Part shown: positions 11,463-21,463 of the stretch, piece after piece
Numbering within the stretch: position 1 is the first letter of the stretch
How the letters are laid out: every line of letters starts with the position of its first letter
NCBI RefSeq assembly: GCF_020283565.1
Contig: NC_060059.1
Coordinates: 26,981,838 to 27,045,837, forward strand
Origin: Trifolium pratense
Lineage: Eukaryota > Streptophyta > Magnoliopsida > Fabales > Fabaceae
Direction of reading: 5' to 3'
Length of the DNA stretch: 64,000 nucleotides
The notes under the pieces: generated by a model
Databases searched by the model: none
Told to the model about the DNA's origin: nothing
The model's input: only the letters and a program-made list of their open reading frames with translations
Program-made: the position numbers and the translations under genes

Positions 11463-12179
11463 ATGGTACCACATGCATTAGTCGTGTCTAGGTTGGCATG
11501 ACATTGAATGTTTGGCATTAGTCGCATTTGAGTAAATGGGCAATTAAGTGTTATGTGTTATGTGAGTTCTTTGTGTTGTCCGAGATGACGTGAAACTATC
11601 TGGTTGTGTATTTGTGAGTATGTGTTATCTGGTGTATTACTTATCGAGGCATGTGTGTGAGTTAGTAATACGTGATAGGTTGAATATAGGTGCGTTTCTA
11701 TATTCGTATGTATGTGATTATGTTTACTAACTCTCTACCTATTTGTTATGTGCTGGACCTTTGGGGGTTCAGGTATTCAGGTCGAGGTCTCGACGAGCTT
11801 TAGCTGTAGATCGTTTTGGTGTGGAGCACTTTTGGTGAGGAGCTAGTGTAGGCTACCTTTGTATAGTTTTGTTAAGTTTAGTTGGGTTGTGATGTATATT
11901 AGTGCTCTGGTATTTTGTAACATCGAGTCGGGGATCGTTTGTATTCCGTCGTATATCGATGCGAACATCTTAACTTATGTTTTATGTAGATGAATTATCT
12001 TTTGAACTATTTTGTTCATTACTTTGAAAATCCTTTATTTAATGTTTTCCGCTGCGACGTTTCGTGTCATGTGCACGATCGTTTTGAAAAATGTTTTTCC
12101 GTAGCGCTCCGGCTACTTATCTTTAAAAAGTTTTTAAGATCACGTTTTTAAGGGTAGTTAGTTCGAGGTGTTACAATAG

Positions 12180-12191
12180 TGGTATCAGAGC
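12180..12191 (+). other. Primer-binding site (initiator tRNA-Met type)
   Basis: TGGTATCAGAGC four bases after the end of the 5' LTR. This is the standard plant PBS complementary to the 3' end of initiator tRNA-Met. Confidence 0.9.
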
Positions 12192-12297
12192 AGGTCGGTT
12201 CATGTGAGCCATTAGGATTTTCTTTCTCTTGTATGAAGCATGTGTTGGGTACACTGTTAATACATTCTAACGTCGAGTTGTGATTCGTTCAGGAATC

Positions 12298-13086
12298 ATG
12301 GCTGCTGCTAGGACCAACGCTCAGATTGCACAAGCTTTGACTGCTTTGACTACATTGGTGGTAAGGGATAATGACCCAGGAAGGGATAGTGAGAAAAGAT
12401 TGGAAATGTTTATGTCGCATAAACCAACTCTGTTTACCGGAGGCTATAACCCGGAGGGGGCTATCAAGTGGTTAGACGAGGTTGAGATCATCTTTGAAGC
12501 GATGGGTTGTTCTGAGGAGAACAAGACTACTTTGGGAACTTATGCCCTTAGAGAGGAGGCAATCGTTTGGTGGAGGAATGTGAAACTCAGGATTGGAGTG
12601 GACGGTGTTGCTATCGTTTGGGAAACTTTCAAAAGGGAATTTTTAAGGAAGTACTTTCCGGCTGATGTGAAGAACAAGAAAGTGATCGAGTTCATGGAAC
12701 TCAAGCAAGGAAATTTATCGGTCGCCGAGTATTCGGCTAAGTTTGAAGCTTTGTGTGTGTTTAGTCCACACTACAACACGGTGGAAGCCGAAGAGGATAA
12801 GTGTGTCAAGTTCGAGAGTGGACTTCGTCCGGATATCAAGCTTTTGATTGGATTTTCTGAAATCATGGATTTTCCGACCCTTATGACCAAGGAAAGGATT
12901 TGTGATGAAGATAGCAAAGCTAAGACTAACTACTATAAGGTTCTGAATGATAGGAAAGGAAAAGGTTTGGATCGTGGTAAGCCGTATGAGAACAAGGGCA
13001 ATGGAAGTGGAAAGAAGAAGCAAGGAAGTGGAAGTTGTTACAAATGTGGAGAGCGGGGTCATATGTCATATGATTGCCCGAGGTAA
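12298..13086 (+). CDS. gag: Gag (capsid plus first zinc knuckle) of the Tekay-like element
   Basis: 262 codons from the ATG in ATCATGGCTGC to an in-frame TAA at 13084-13086. It forms the virus-like particle that packages element RNA in the cytoplasm. The retrotransposon gag core is clear: FTGGYNPEGAIKWLDEVE near the N-terminus, then GTYALREEA-WW, EFLRKYFPADV, EFMELKQGN-SVAEYSAKFE and FESGLRPDI. A CCHC knuckle (CYKCGERGHMSYDC) sits at the very end. The frame opens upstream without an ATG, so I chose the first Met. The TAA cuts off two further knuckles that continue in frame to 13218. The related gag at 58375 shares the same opening motifs. Confidence 0.9.
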   Translation: MAAARTNAQIAQALTALTTLVVRDNDPGRDSEKRLEMFMSHKPTLFTGGYNPEGAIKWLDEVEIIFEAMGCSEENKTTLGTYALREEAIVWWRNVKLRIGVDGVAIVWETFKREFLRKYFPADVKNKKVIEFMELKQGNLSVAEYSAKFEALCVFSPHYNTVEAEEDKCVKFESGLRPDIKLLIGFSEIMDFPTLMTKERICDEDSKAKTNYYKVLNDRKGKGLDRGKPYENKGNGSGKKKQGSGSCYKCGERGHMSYDCPR

Positions 13087-13218
13087 AGCGATAAGTGTTT
13101 CAATTGTGGACAGTTTGGGCACAAGGCTGATGCTTGTCGGGTGAAGGTGTTTTGTTTCAATTGTGGCGAGGAAGGTCACAAGAGTCCGGTATGCAAGAAA
13201 CCGAAGATGCCGCGTTGA
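13087..13218 (+). pseudogene. Gag tail with two zinc knuckles, cut off by a nonsense codon
   Basis: In frame with the gag upstream of the TAA. It encodes two CCHC knuckles (CFNCGQFGHKADAC and CFNCGEEGHKSPVC) and a short basic tail ending at TGA 13216-13218. Either the TAA is a late mutation of this copy or the element makes a one-knuckle Gag with readthrough. Confidence 0.8.
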
Positions 13219-13270
13219 GGGTTCGTTCTCTGTTTTATCTCTTAGGTAATTTCGAGGGCGAAATTCTTTT

Positions 13271-13283
13271 AAGGGGGGTAGAG
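13271..13283 (+). other. Polypurine tract of the Tekay-like element
   Basis: AAGGGGGGTAGAG directly before the 3' LTR (starts 13285). This is the expected position for priming plus-strand DNA. Confidence 0.85.
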
Positions 13284-13284
13284 T

Positions 13285-15334
13285 TGTAACGACCCAATTT
13301 TTAGTAAATCGATATTTTATATATTTGTATATATTTTGGGTTAGTGTTAAATATTTATTTACGCGACGTATAATTATTTATCGCGAGCACAAGTTTGTGA
13401 GCGAAACCTTTGTCGTGTTAGTGGGCTTTGGGGCGTGTGAGAACCTTATGGGCCTAAGCCATTGGGCTTGGTTCATGACCAATAGAGAGTGGTATAAGTA
13501 CCAAGTCAAACCAATGAATAGTCTCACAATTCATTTTCATGAGAAGTTAGAAGTTGTAAGCTTAGAAGCAAGAACAAGCTAAGCTAGGGTTTTGGCTAGA
13601 AGAACACGAGCAAGGAGAAGAGATTTAGAGGCCAAGAATCGTCATTCAATCCAAGGTGAGAGTGGTTAAGCATAAGCTTGGGTGATCCAAGAGAGGGGAG
13701 GTGTCTAGCCTCCATTCCTAAACTCTCTCATCCAATTTCTTTGGGGTTTTGGGTGAAGTTTCTTTATCATAAACATGTCTTTTCATCTTAGTATGCTTAA
13801 TGAACATCTAGGAGGGAATATGTATATGTTTTATGATGGTTTTGCATGTTTATGCAACTTTGCTTATTTTGCAAGAAATTGGCATGATTTTGTATGTGTG
13901 ATGTGTTTTGGTGTTTGTGAATGTTAATACATGTATATATGTATGGTATATACATGATTGATCACTTGTTATGCATTTATAACATGTTATAATGTATTTT
14001 GGATGGATTTGAGTGTTAAACCGCCTTAGAAACTCAAGAACAGATATTTTTTCTGGTGTAGTTCGCTACAGCGAACTGAGCTTCGCTTAGCGAATAAGTT
14101 CGCTACCAGTTCGCTACAAGTTCGCTACCTGTTCGCCGTGTACCTGTAATCCTCTGATGTAGTTCGCTACAGCGAACTGAGCTTCGCTTAGCGAATAAGT
14201 TCGCTACCTGTTCGCTACGGCTTCGCTTAGCGAACAGTACTGAACCTGCAACTTTTGTTATTGTTTATAAGTGTATCTAGGCACTTGTAACTTGGTTCTG
14301 TTTTGGTTTTGAATTATTATATGTTTAATAATTGTGTTGTGTGATGGCATTCATATAAAATGTCAAAGAAGTATATGTATTTTGTATATCGGGTTGTCCG
14401 ATAAAGAAGAATATCAGTTTGTCTGATAAAGAAGTTTAATGGATTATGTTATCCATGTAGTGAGCAGTAGCTTCGTGCTACGTGATTATCATATGTTTGG
14501 TAAATGCATGACATTCATAAATTCATGCATTATTTAGGGATATCAGACTTGTCTGATAAAGAAGGATATTGGACTTGTCCAATAAAGAAGAACATCAATG
14601 GTAAGTTCCTTGATAAAGAAGATGGTACCACATGCATTAGTCGTGTCTAGGTTGGCATGACATTGAATGTTTGGCATTAGTCGCATTTGAGTAAATGGGC
14701 AATTAAGTGTTATGTGTTATGTGAGTTCTTTGTGTTGTCCGAGACGACGTGAAACTATCTGGTTGTGTATTTGTGAGTATGTGTTATCTGGTGTATTACT
14801 TATCGAGGCATGTGTGTGAGTTAGTAATACGTGATAGGTTGAATATAGGTGCGTTTCTATATTCGTATGTATGTGATTATGTTTACTAACTCTCTACCTA
14901 TTTGTTATGTGCTGGACCTTTGGGGGTTCAGGTATTCAGGTCGAGGTCTCGACGAGCTTTAGCTGTAGATCGTTTTGGTGTGGAGCACTTTTGGTGAGGA
15001 GCTAGTGTAGGCTACCTTTGTATAGTTTTGTTAAGTTTAGTTGGGTTGTGATGTATATTAGTGCTCTGGTATTTTGTAACATCGAGTCGGGGATCGTTTG
15101 TATTTCGTCGTATATCGATGCGAACATCTTAACTTATGTTTTATGTAGATGAATTATCTTTTGAACTATTTTGTTCATTACTTTGAAAATCCTTTATTTA
15201 ATGTTTTCCGCTGCGACGTTTCGTGTCATGTGCACGATCATTTTGAAAAATGTTTTTCCGTAGCGCTCCGGCTACTTATCTTTAAAAAGTTTTTAAGATC
15301 ACGTTTTTAAGGGTAGTTAGTTCGGGGTGTTACA
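13285..15334 (+). repeat. 3' LTR of Tekay-like element
   Basis: 2050 bp, the same length as the 5' LTR and nearly identical. Examples of differences: cgcgaac/cgcgagc near the start, gagatgac/gagacgac in the middle and ttcgagg/ttcgggg at the end. It repeats the palindrome array (14062-14235) and the hairpin cassettes (14387-14621). Confidence 0.95.
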
Positions 15335-15339
15335 TCTTT

Positions 15340-15830
15340 CTTCTTTACCTATTTTTTTATTTTTATTTTGATAAGGATATATTTTTTCTTTCTATAAAAT
15401 TATTTCCTTATCTTTTTTGTTAATCTATATTAAGATGATTAAATAAAATTCAAAAAAAAAATGATTAACTAAATAACCCGAATGTAGTTATCATTTTCCT
15501 ATTTTTTGGGTCTACAATTATTTTAAATTTTGGCTAAGGCATATTACAGACTAAAAAGTAGAAATTTTATATTTAAATAAATAAATTTTAAACTTTTAAA
15601 AAGTTGGTGTTCCTAGAACACAAGTTAGCACTATTCTACATTTTTTATGGTACACAATATTATTAGATTTTTTCTTGTCAAAAAAAATATAATTAGTTTT
15701 TTTTTTTCATTATTTTGTTCATGTAACAAACTACTTCCTCCGTCCTAAAATAAATGACTTATTTTTTATTTTATCTACTATTCATATGATCTCATTTGAC
15801 TGTTTTTTTTTTACTAATACGTATATGCAA
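15340..15830. repeat. Tandem segmental unit, copy 3, right part
   Basis: Colinear with copy 1 from about position 176 to 672, resuming exactly after the target duplication of the Tekay-like insertion. Similarity ends inside the MITE at 15734-15996, where copies 1 and 2 have lost the right half. Confidence 0.8.
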
Positions 15831-15996
15831 ATATTAACATATGAAATGTTGTTTGATTTGTCTCGATGACTATTTTTAAAATATATAATTTTGTTAAATT
15901 TTTAATAATAGATAATTTAATATATTAATGATTAAAGTTGTGCATTGACAAACATAAATGTGATCAAATAAGTCATTTATTTTGGGATAGAAGGAG
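15734..15996 (+). mobile_element. Stowaway-like MITE (263 bp)
   Basis: Left end CTTCCTCCGTCC, right end GGATAGAAGGAG in inverted orientation, flanked by TA at 15732-15733 and 15997-15998. The arms (aaaataaatgacttatt and aagtcatttattttggg) pair. This is the complete version of the remnant found in units 1 and 2. Confidence 0.75.
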
Positions 15997-15998
15997 TA

Positions 15999-17270
15999 GT
16001 GTTTTTCTAGGATTAAAAAATGAGAAGAAAAATTAAAATAAAAGGATAGATGCAAACAAAGTATAAAACAATTTTACACGATCAACCGATAATAATCTTG
16101 TATTTTACATCACTCCATGTTTTTTCTCTCTCTTCTCAAGTGTTTTTTCTCATTTGTCAACTATTAGATTAACAAAAGGAGAGAAAACTTGAAACAATAA
16201 TTGGAGAGGATCCAAATCTCATTTTAATGATATGACACGAAGAATAAACTATTTTATTAATTGACTATTAGTCAAAAAATTCAAGTGCTTCCATATCTAT
16301 AGTTTGAAAAAATATTTGTACTCAGATTCATATCCATATGGGTAATAACTTCAATACTTATACATGTACTCTATGGGTGTCTAACTTCAATAAATAGGGA
16401 TCAATTTATAATTTTCAACAATTTAAAGAACTAATTTGAAATTTTTAGGGGCTTGTAATTTTTCAAAAAATTCAGGGTTCTATTTGCAAATTAAAAATGT
16501 TTATCGGTGTCAATTTGTAAATTTTGAAATATACGGGAGGAAGAAATTTCAAATTCATAGTTTTTATGTGTGATTTTAAATTCATTAAAATTAACTTTGA
16601 CAAATACTTCATAAATTTACATGATTGTGAAAATTCCCCAAATTAATCATCTAAACAAAGAAATTTGGATAGAAGAATATGAATTCCCTAAAAAAATTAA
16701 TTTACTTCAAAACATTCCTCCATCCAAACTTTACCATAGTGTTTACGTAGGCAAACACACATGAAGCTTATGCGGTAACACAACATGTATATTTAGAAAA
16801 TGGTTAATCATGTTATGCGAAGTTTTCAGTTTTATCTCTATTTAATTTTAATGGAGATAGTCTTCCATAATATTGTAGAACATTATATTATTTAAAAAAT
16901 AAAAATGTGTATATTAGTTTGGTTTGTATCTAGAATTTGTGTTGATATATCATTTCTGAATATTGTAGAATGTAAAAATAGTCCATGTTAAACTTGTTTT
17001 GCTAGTAAAGAATACTTTTAGTCCTTAAACTACCCTATAAAATACAAACTGTGACTTAAACTAGTATTTTATTTTTTTTATAATATTTTGATCTTTTATC
17101 TTTTGTTTGTAACATTTTAGTCATTTATCTCCCAAAACGCGTAAACTTTGGTCTTTTTCGTGATTTTCATGCACAAAAATGCTGATCCATCTAAGATTAT
17201 CTTATTTTATGCATAAAATTTTACTCAAATACACCTCAAAGTAGCTTAAACCTTTATTTTACGTACTCTT
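15999..17270. other. AT-rich intergenic stretch, nothing recognised
   Basis: No open frame of note on either strand, no RNA gene, and no clean terminal repeats. Only dispersed A/T-rich sequence up to the LINE target duplication. Confidence 0.6.
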
Positions 17271-17286
17271 TAATCTCTTTTTAAAC
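17271..17286. repeat. LINE target-site duplication, left copy
   Basis: 16 bp, TAATCTCTTTTTAAAC. It matches 26952-26967 with one mismatch and brackets the whole antisense LINE with its nested contents. Confidence 0.75.
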
Positions 17287-18167
17287 ATTTTTTTTAATAA
17301 GGCAAATTTTATTAAAAAAGCAAGTACATGGAGTACTTGATAAGTGAAATACAACAAGATGTACAAGACAGAAAACAAAACATCTAAACAAAGAGCATAT
17401 GTAGCTCTCCCTCTCCTAACACCCAGCAGACCCCAAACAACCGCTGCAAGCAAAAACCCCACATACCCTCCCAGTTGACCACAATTCACACCACAAAAAC
17501 CAGCAACCAGGCCTGCTGTTCCTGCAGAAACAAACCAGACCGGAAGCGGGTGAAAAACTCTCCACCCCTCCAATAAGCGCCGAAGACACAGCCCAGGATC
17601 CCAGCACCATTCGTAGAACAAGCACATCGGTATATTATGTCGGCTCAAACCCCCACCGCCACAAAAGAAGCTTTGATCTCATCAATTATTTTGTCCAGAT
17701 CTATAATACCATTTGAGAAAATGATTTCATTTCTCGATTTCCAAAGCCTCCAAATTGTAGTGTGCCAAATCAACGCGTATCCTTTCCGAACTTTCTTATT
17801 ACATGCTGCCCCTGTTAGACAATCAAACAGCAAGAAGAAATTCGTTGGAATGACAATCACCAAACCAAGCCACCAGAAAATCGCGTTCCAAATTTGAGCA
17901 GCAAACTCGCAAAAAAGAAAAAAGGTGCACCCCTGTTTCCTCACACCCATTACAGTTCACACAATCCCGAGACCCCCCATTCGGCTGACACCCTCGAAGA
18001 GCTAAACTACACCTTGTTGGAATTCAATTACACAATTACTTCCACGAAAAGGCAATAACTTTAGAAGGAGTGGGGCTTTTCCAAATATTCTTGAAGACAC
18101 CTAACTCATGATCATTGAACATCGAATCCGAAGAGGGGGACACGGCCTAGATACCCATACATCGAGC
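17287..18167 (-). mobile_element. Antisense LINE, 3' part (zinc-binding tail of ORF2 and 3' end)
   Basis: On the minus strand the reading contains CVNCNG-CEETGVHLF, IWNAIFWWLGLV and TTIWRLWKSRNEIIFSNG. This is the reverse-transcriptase zinc-binding region typical of plant LINE ORF2, broken by several stops and frameshifts. The element ends with TTATTAAAAAAAATG, a short A tail next to the target duplication. Its upstream continuation lies beyond the nested insertion at 26800-26951. It is 5'-truncated, about 1 kb in total, and dead. Confidence 0.8.
18163..18167. repeat. Target duplication CGAGC, left copy of the composite insertion
   Basis: CGAGC directly before the copia LTR. The only matching copy is at 26795-26799, after the TRIM array rather than after the copia element. 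The LINE reading frame joins across the two copies. Confidence 0.75.
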
Positions 18168-18831
18168 TGTTGGGTTTTGGGCTCCCTTCCTATGTGGAGA
18201 AAAGTCCAATTTTATTAGCCCATTATGTCTCACTTATATAAGTGGAGAGTGGTCATACTATGGTTATTATGTGAGTAAATTTTGTGAGAGAACAACTTTC
18301 AAAAAGAGAGAAAAGAAGAGAGAAAACAATTCCCGTTTTTCTCAAACCAGTCCCACTAAAACTCCGATTCCCGATTCGTTAACCGTTGGATTTGGCTCAA
18401 ATTTGGAGAGCGTGTTCGCAGCTTCCGGGGCTACACTTACACCGTTCGGATCGTCAAAATCAGGTCTGGTTCGTGAGATATTCAGCCCGCACTGAAGCAG
18501 TTCTGTTTTGGGTATTTTCATCTTCTTGTTCTTGTTTTGTAAGCTTTAGTGCTTTGTTGTTTAATTGGTTGTTAGCACTTATTTGTGCCTCACTTGGAGA
18601 CTCTTTTGTACCCTTATTTGATTATAGTGGAGCTATTTCTTTGGTCTGGACGACCCGTGGTTTTTTACTCTCACATCGAGGGTTTTCCACGTTAAAATTC
18701 CGGTGTCTTTATTTTGCTTTATTGTCTGCCATATTATTTGTTGTTGATCCTCAAGGTTCTTACAAGTTTGAGGAATTTTATTTCCGCTGCGTATTGCTCG
18801 TTATTATTATTATTGTGCTAATTCCCCATCA
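18168..18831 (+). repeat. 5' LTR of the copia element
   Basis: 664 bp, TGTTGGGTTTTGGG at the start and CCCCATCA at the end. ACTTATATAAGTGG near 18232 is a likely TATA region. Confidence 0.95.
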
Positions 18832-18834
18832 GAG

Positions 18835-18846
18835 TGGTACCAGAGC
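18835..18846 (+). other. Primer-binding site of the copia element
   Basis: TGGTACCAGAGC three bases after the LTR. It matches the initiator tRNA-Met PBS with one change (C for T). Confidence 0.85.
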
Positions 18847-18879
18847 TCTTGGTTAAGGGCAATTTTACTTGTTTGAAAG

Positions 18880-19226
18880 ATGGAGTCAAATACAAATATG
18901 AAGATGGTATTGTTGAATGGTTCTAATTACCATTTGTGGAAGGGCAAGATGAAAGACTTGTTATTTGTGAAGAAATTGCACTTACCGGTATTTAGTTCCG
19001 CAAAGCCGAATTCTATGTCTGATGAAGAATGGGAGTTTGAACATCTACAGGTATGTGGTTTTATTCGGCAATATGTTGAAGATAATATTTATAATCATAT
19101 TGCTAATGAGACACATGCAAAAACTTTGTGGGAAAAGTTAGAGTCCTTGTATGCCTCTAAATCAGGGAATAATAAATTGTTCTTGTTGAATAACTTCATA
19201 AGTTTGAAGTATAAGGAGGAGACTTC
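18880..19226 (+). pseudogene. gag: Copia Gag, N-terminal part (cut by a solo LTR)
   Basis: Starts [20 protein letters not shown], the usual LNG-NY-W opening of copia Gag, and runs about 115 codons with [16 protein letters not shown]. An antisense solo LTR breaks it at 19227 with duplicated ACTTC. The frame continues in phase from 21469 once the insert and one target copy are discounted. Confidence 0.9.
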
Positions 19227-19959
19227 TGTAACACCCTAACCCATACTACCCTTAAAAACGTAATTTTAAAAACTTTTTAACAAGTGTAAAGGCAGAGTGC
19301 CACGCGGTAATTAAAAACACAATACATACACACAGAGCGTCATGAACTTTAACATGAAAAGCAACAGCGGATTCATTCAAACCAAGCATGCATATATATA
19401 CATATATATATACATAAGCCATATTCATCCCTAAGGATGTCACTTATACAAGAACTAGCATATCAAAAGGTAACACCGATATACGATGAAATCCAAGCGT
19501 AACCCCGACTCGATGTTACATTACCAGAGCATTCACTATTTACAAACTCTAGTCAAAAGCTAGTACTGAGAGGAGTAATCTATGCTAAGTCTCCTCACCA
19601 AAAGGTATCTTCAACACCCAGCTAATACCGCAGTCTAAACGTCGGCACAGTCCTCAGCCTGAATATCTGAACCCCCAAAGGTCCAGCAAATAACACAAAG
19701 CAGAGAGTTAGAAAACATAATCGCATATCATACGAGCATAAGAAAGACCTTACACTTTCGAACTACATCATACATATTCTAACTCACGCCAAAACATCGC
19801 ACTAAACGATTATCAATTAATAAAGTTCAACACAATTCAACCAAATAATGTCACTTACCATTTATCAAATATATGCGCATTTACCCTAAGGTATCTAATG
19901 CCAATTAATTCACTGTCATGCCATCCCTAGACATAACTAAATGCATGTGGTACCAAGAT

Positions 19960-20165
19960 GTCTCACCAACGGTGGACCAAGAACAGTTTTATATCATGCT
20001 GGATATGTCGGAACTTACCGAACCATCTTATCTCCCTTGGATAAGCCAAAACAGTTTTATATCCTGTTGGATAGCAGCTCTGGACTCATGGATTCATCTA
20101 ATCCGATCCTCGGCTTCATTATGGACACATAATCCATTTTCGTTATTGGAACCCAAGTTTCCAAT
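19960..20165 (-). other. Degenerate stem-loop cassettes of the solo LTR
   Basis: Minus-strand order includes ATTGGAA/TTCCAAT then AACGAA, ATGGA/TCCAT then AATGAAG, TATCC/GGATA then TAAAACTG, CTTATC/GATAAG, and TATC/GATA then TAAAACTG. It is the same design as at 11228 with different stems and linkers. Confidence 0.55.
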
Positions 20166-20481
20166 GTTCACATACAATCATGAATGCATGTATGTATACA
20201 CATATCAACCATATGATATTCTCTAGCTCGAAGCTACTCTTTTATGAATGCGGGAACACAATCCTAACACATTCACTTAACATTGCAAATTAATGCCAAA
20301 ACATAACATTGCTCACATTAAGCTACAACTTATTGCATACACGTTTATCAATCATATAACGATTAACAATAAGCATTAACAGTATTAACATGTATCAACA
20401 ATCATGTAAGGATACTCTTAAACCATGTTACAAGTGCCTAATCACACTTATAAACATCAACAAAAATTGCTGTCACAGAGG

Positions 20482-20694
20482 CCTTCGCTAAGCGAAGCCT
20501 TAGCGAGACTTGGCGAACCTCACCAGGAAGTCACCTGCTCATGGCGAGCATTGGCGAGCTTCAACGAACTATTCGCTGAGCGAAGGCTTAGCGAGCCTAA
20601 GCGAACCTCACCCGGGAACCACCTGCTCATAGCGAGCTTCGGCGAGATCCAGCGAACCTGTTCGCTACAGCGAACTCCTGGTCGCTTAGCGAAC
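20482..20694. repeat. Palindromic TTCGCT / AGCGAA array in the solo LTR
   Basis: CCTTCGCTAAGCGAAG, TTCGCTGAGCGAAG, TTCGCTACAGCGAAC and GGCGAG or GCGAAC units are interspersed over about 210 bp. This is the equivalent place to 10903-11076 when read on the minus strand. Confidence 0.8.
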
Positions 20695-21463
20695 CACACC
20701 AGAACAGAATATCTGTTCTTGAGTTATCTAAGGCGGTTTAACCTCAAATCAACTCAAAAATTCATCTAAACATGTTATAAATTCATATAAACAGCCATTT
20801 CAAACATATATGGTATCAAGGAACATTAATCATCTCTTCCAAACATCCAAATACCTCTAACAATCAAAATCATGGCAATTTCTTGGGTTTTAAGTAACTT
20901 TCACAAACTTTCCAAAAATGATCCAAACACATACATATTTATCATGGAATCAAGCTAGTGATTAACACACACAAAGTGATGATGAAGAACATCATACTCA
21001 CATACAAAAGCTTAATCAAAGTCTAAAAGAAATTGAGTGGGAGAGTTCGGGAACGGAGACATAGACAATCTCCCCCCTCCTTGTCACTCAAGAATCATGA
21101 ATTCTAATCTCTTACCTTAAGCAAAGATGATGATCCAAGCCTTCTCTTGCTCAAGCTTTCTCTTAGCCAAAACCCTAGCTCTTGCTCTATCTTGCTTCTA
21201 CTCACTCAAACTCAAGAAATGAATTTATGATACTATTCATAAGTTGGACTTGCTACTTATACTACTTCTCATGTGTCATGAACCAAGCCCAATTGGCTTA
21301 GGCCCATGCCTCTCACGCCCATAAGCCCAAAACAGTGGTTCTCGCGTCTAATAACTTACGTTCGGCTAAATAATTATTCGTCGCTCACTAAAATAATATA
21401 AGCCAATTAATAAATAAAATATCAATTAATAAAATATACGAATACGAAAAATGGGTCGTTACA

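Larger units (their letters stand above)
10126..12175 (+). repeat. 5' LTR of Tekay-like element
   Basis: 2050 bp, TGTAACGACCC at the start and GGTGTTACA at the end. A TATAAGT box-like sequence lies at 10334-10340, so U3 is short and most of the LTR would be transcribed. It holds a palindrome array (10903-11076) and a serial hairpin array (11228-11462). The small open frame at 10166-10423 is not considered a gene. Confidence 0.95.
10126..15334 (+). mobile_element. Young non-autonomous Ty3/gypsy (Tekay-like) element carrying only gag
   Basis: Complete element: 5' LTR 10126-12175, PBS 12180-12191, gag 12298-13086, purine tract 13271-13283, 3' LTR 13285-15334. The 5-bp target duplication TCTTT is at 10121-10125 and 15335-15339; removing the insert restores the sequence seen in copies 1 and 2. 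The internal region is only 1109 bp. It has no protease, reverse transcriptase, RNase H or integrase, so it must be mobilised in trans (a TR-GAG type element). The two LTRs differ at only about eight sites by eye, so the insertion is recent. Confidence 0.95.
19227..21463 (-). mobile_element. Solo LTR of a Tekay-like element, antisense
   Basis: 2237 bp, TGTAACACCC to GGGTCGTTACA on the plus strand, flanked by 5-bp ACTTC at 19222-19226 and 21464-21468. Read on the minus strand it starts TGTAACGACCC like the LTRs at 10126 and 56112. It keeps the TATA-like box (21255-21261), the palindrome array (20482-20694) and degenerate hairpin cassettes (about 19960-20165). A solo LTR arises by recombination between the two LTRs of a full element. 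Confidence 0.93.
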
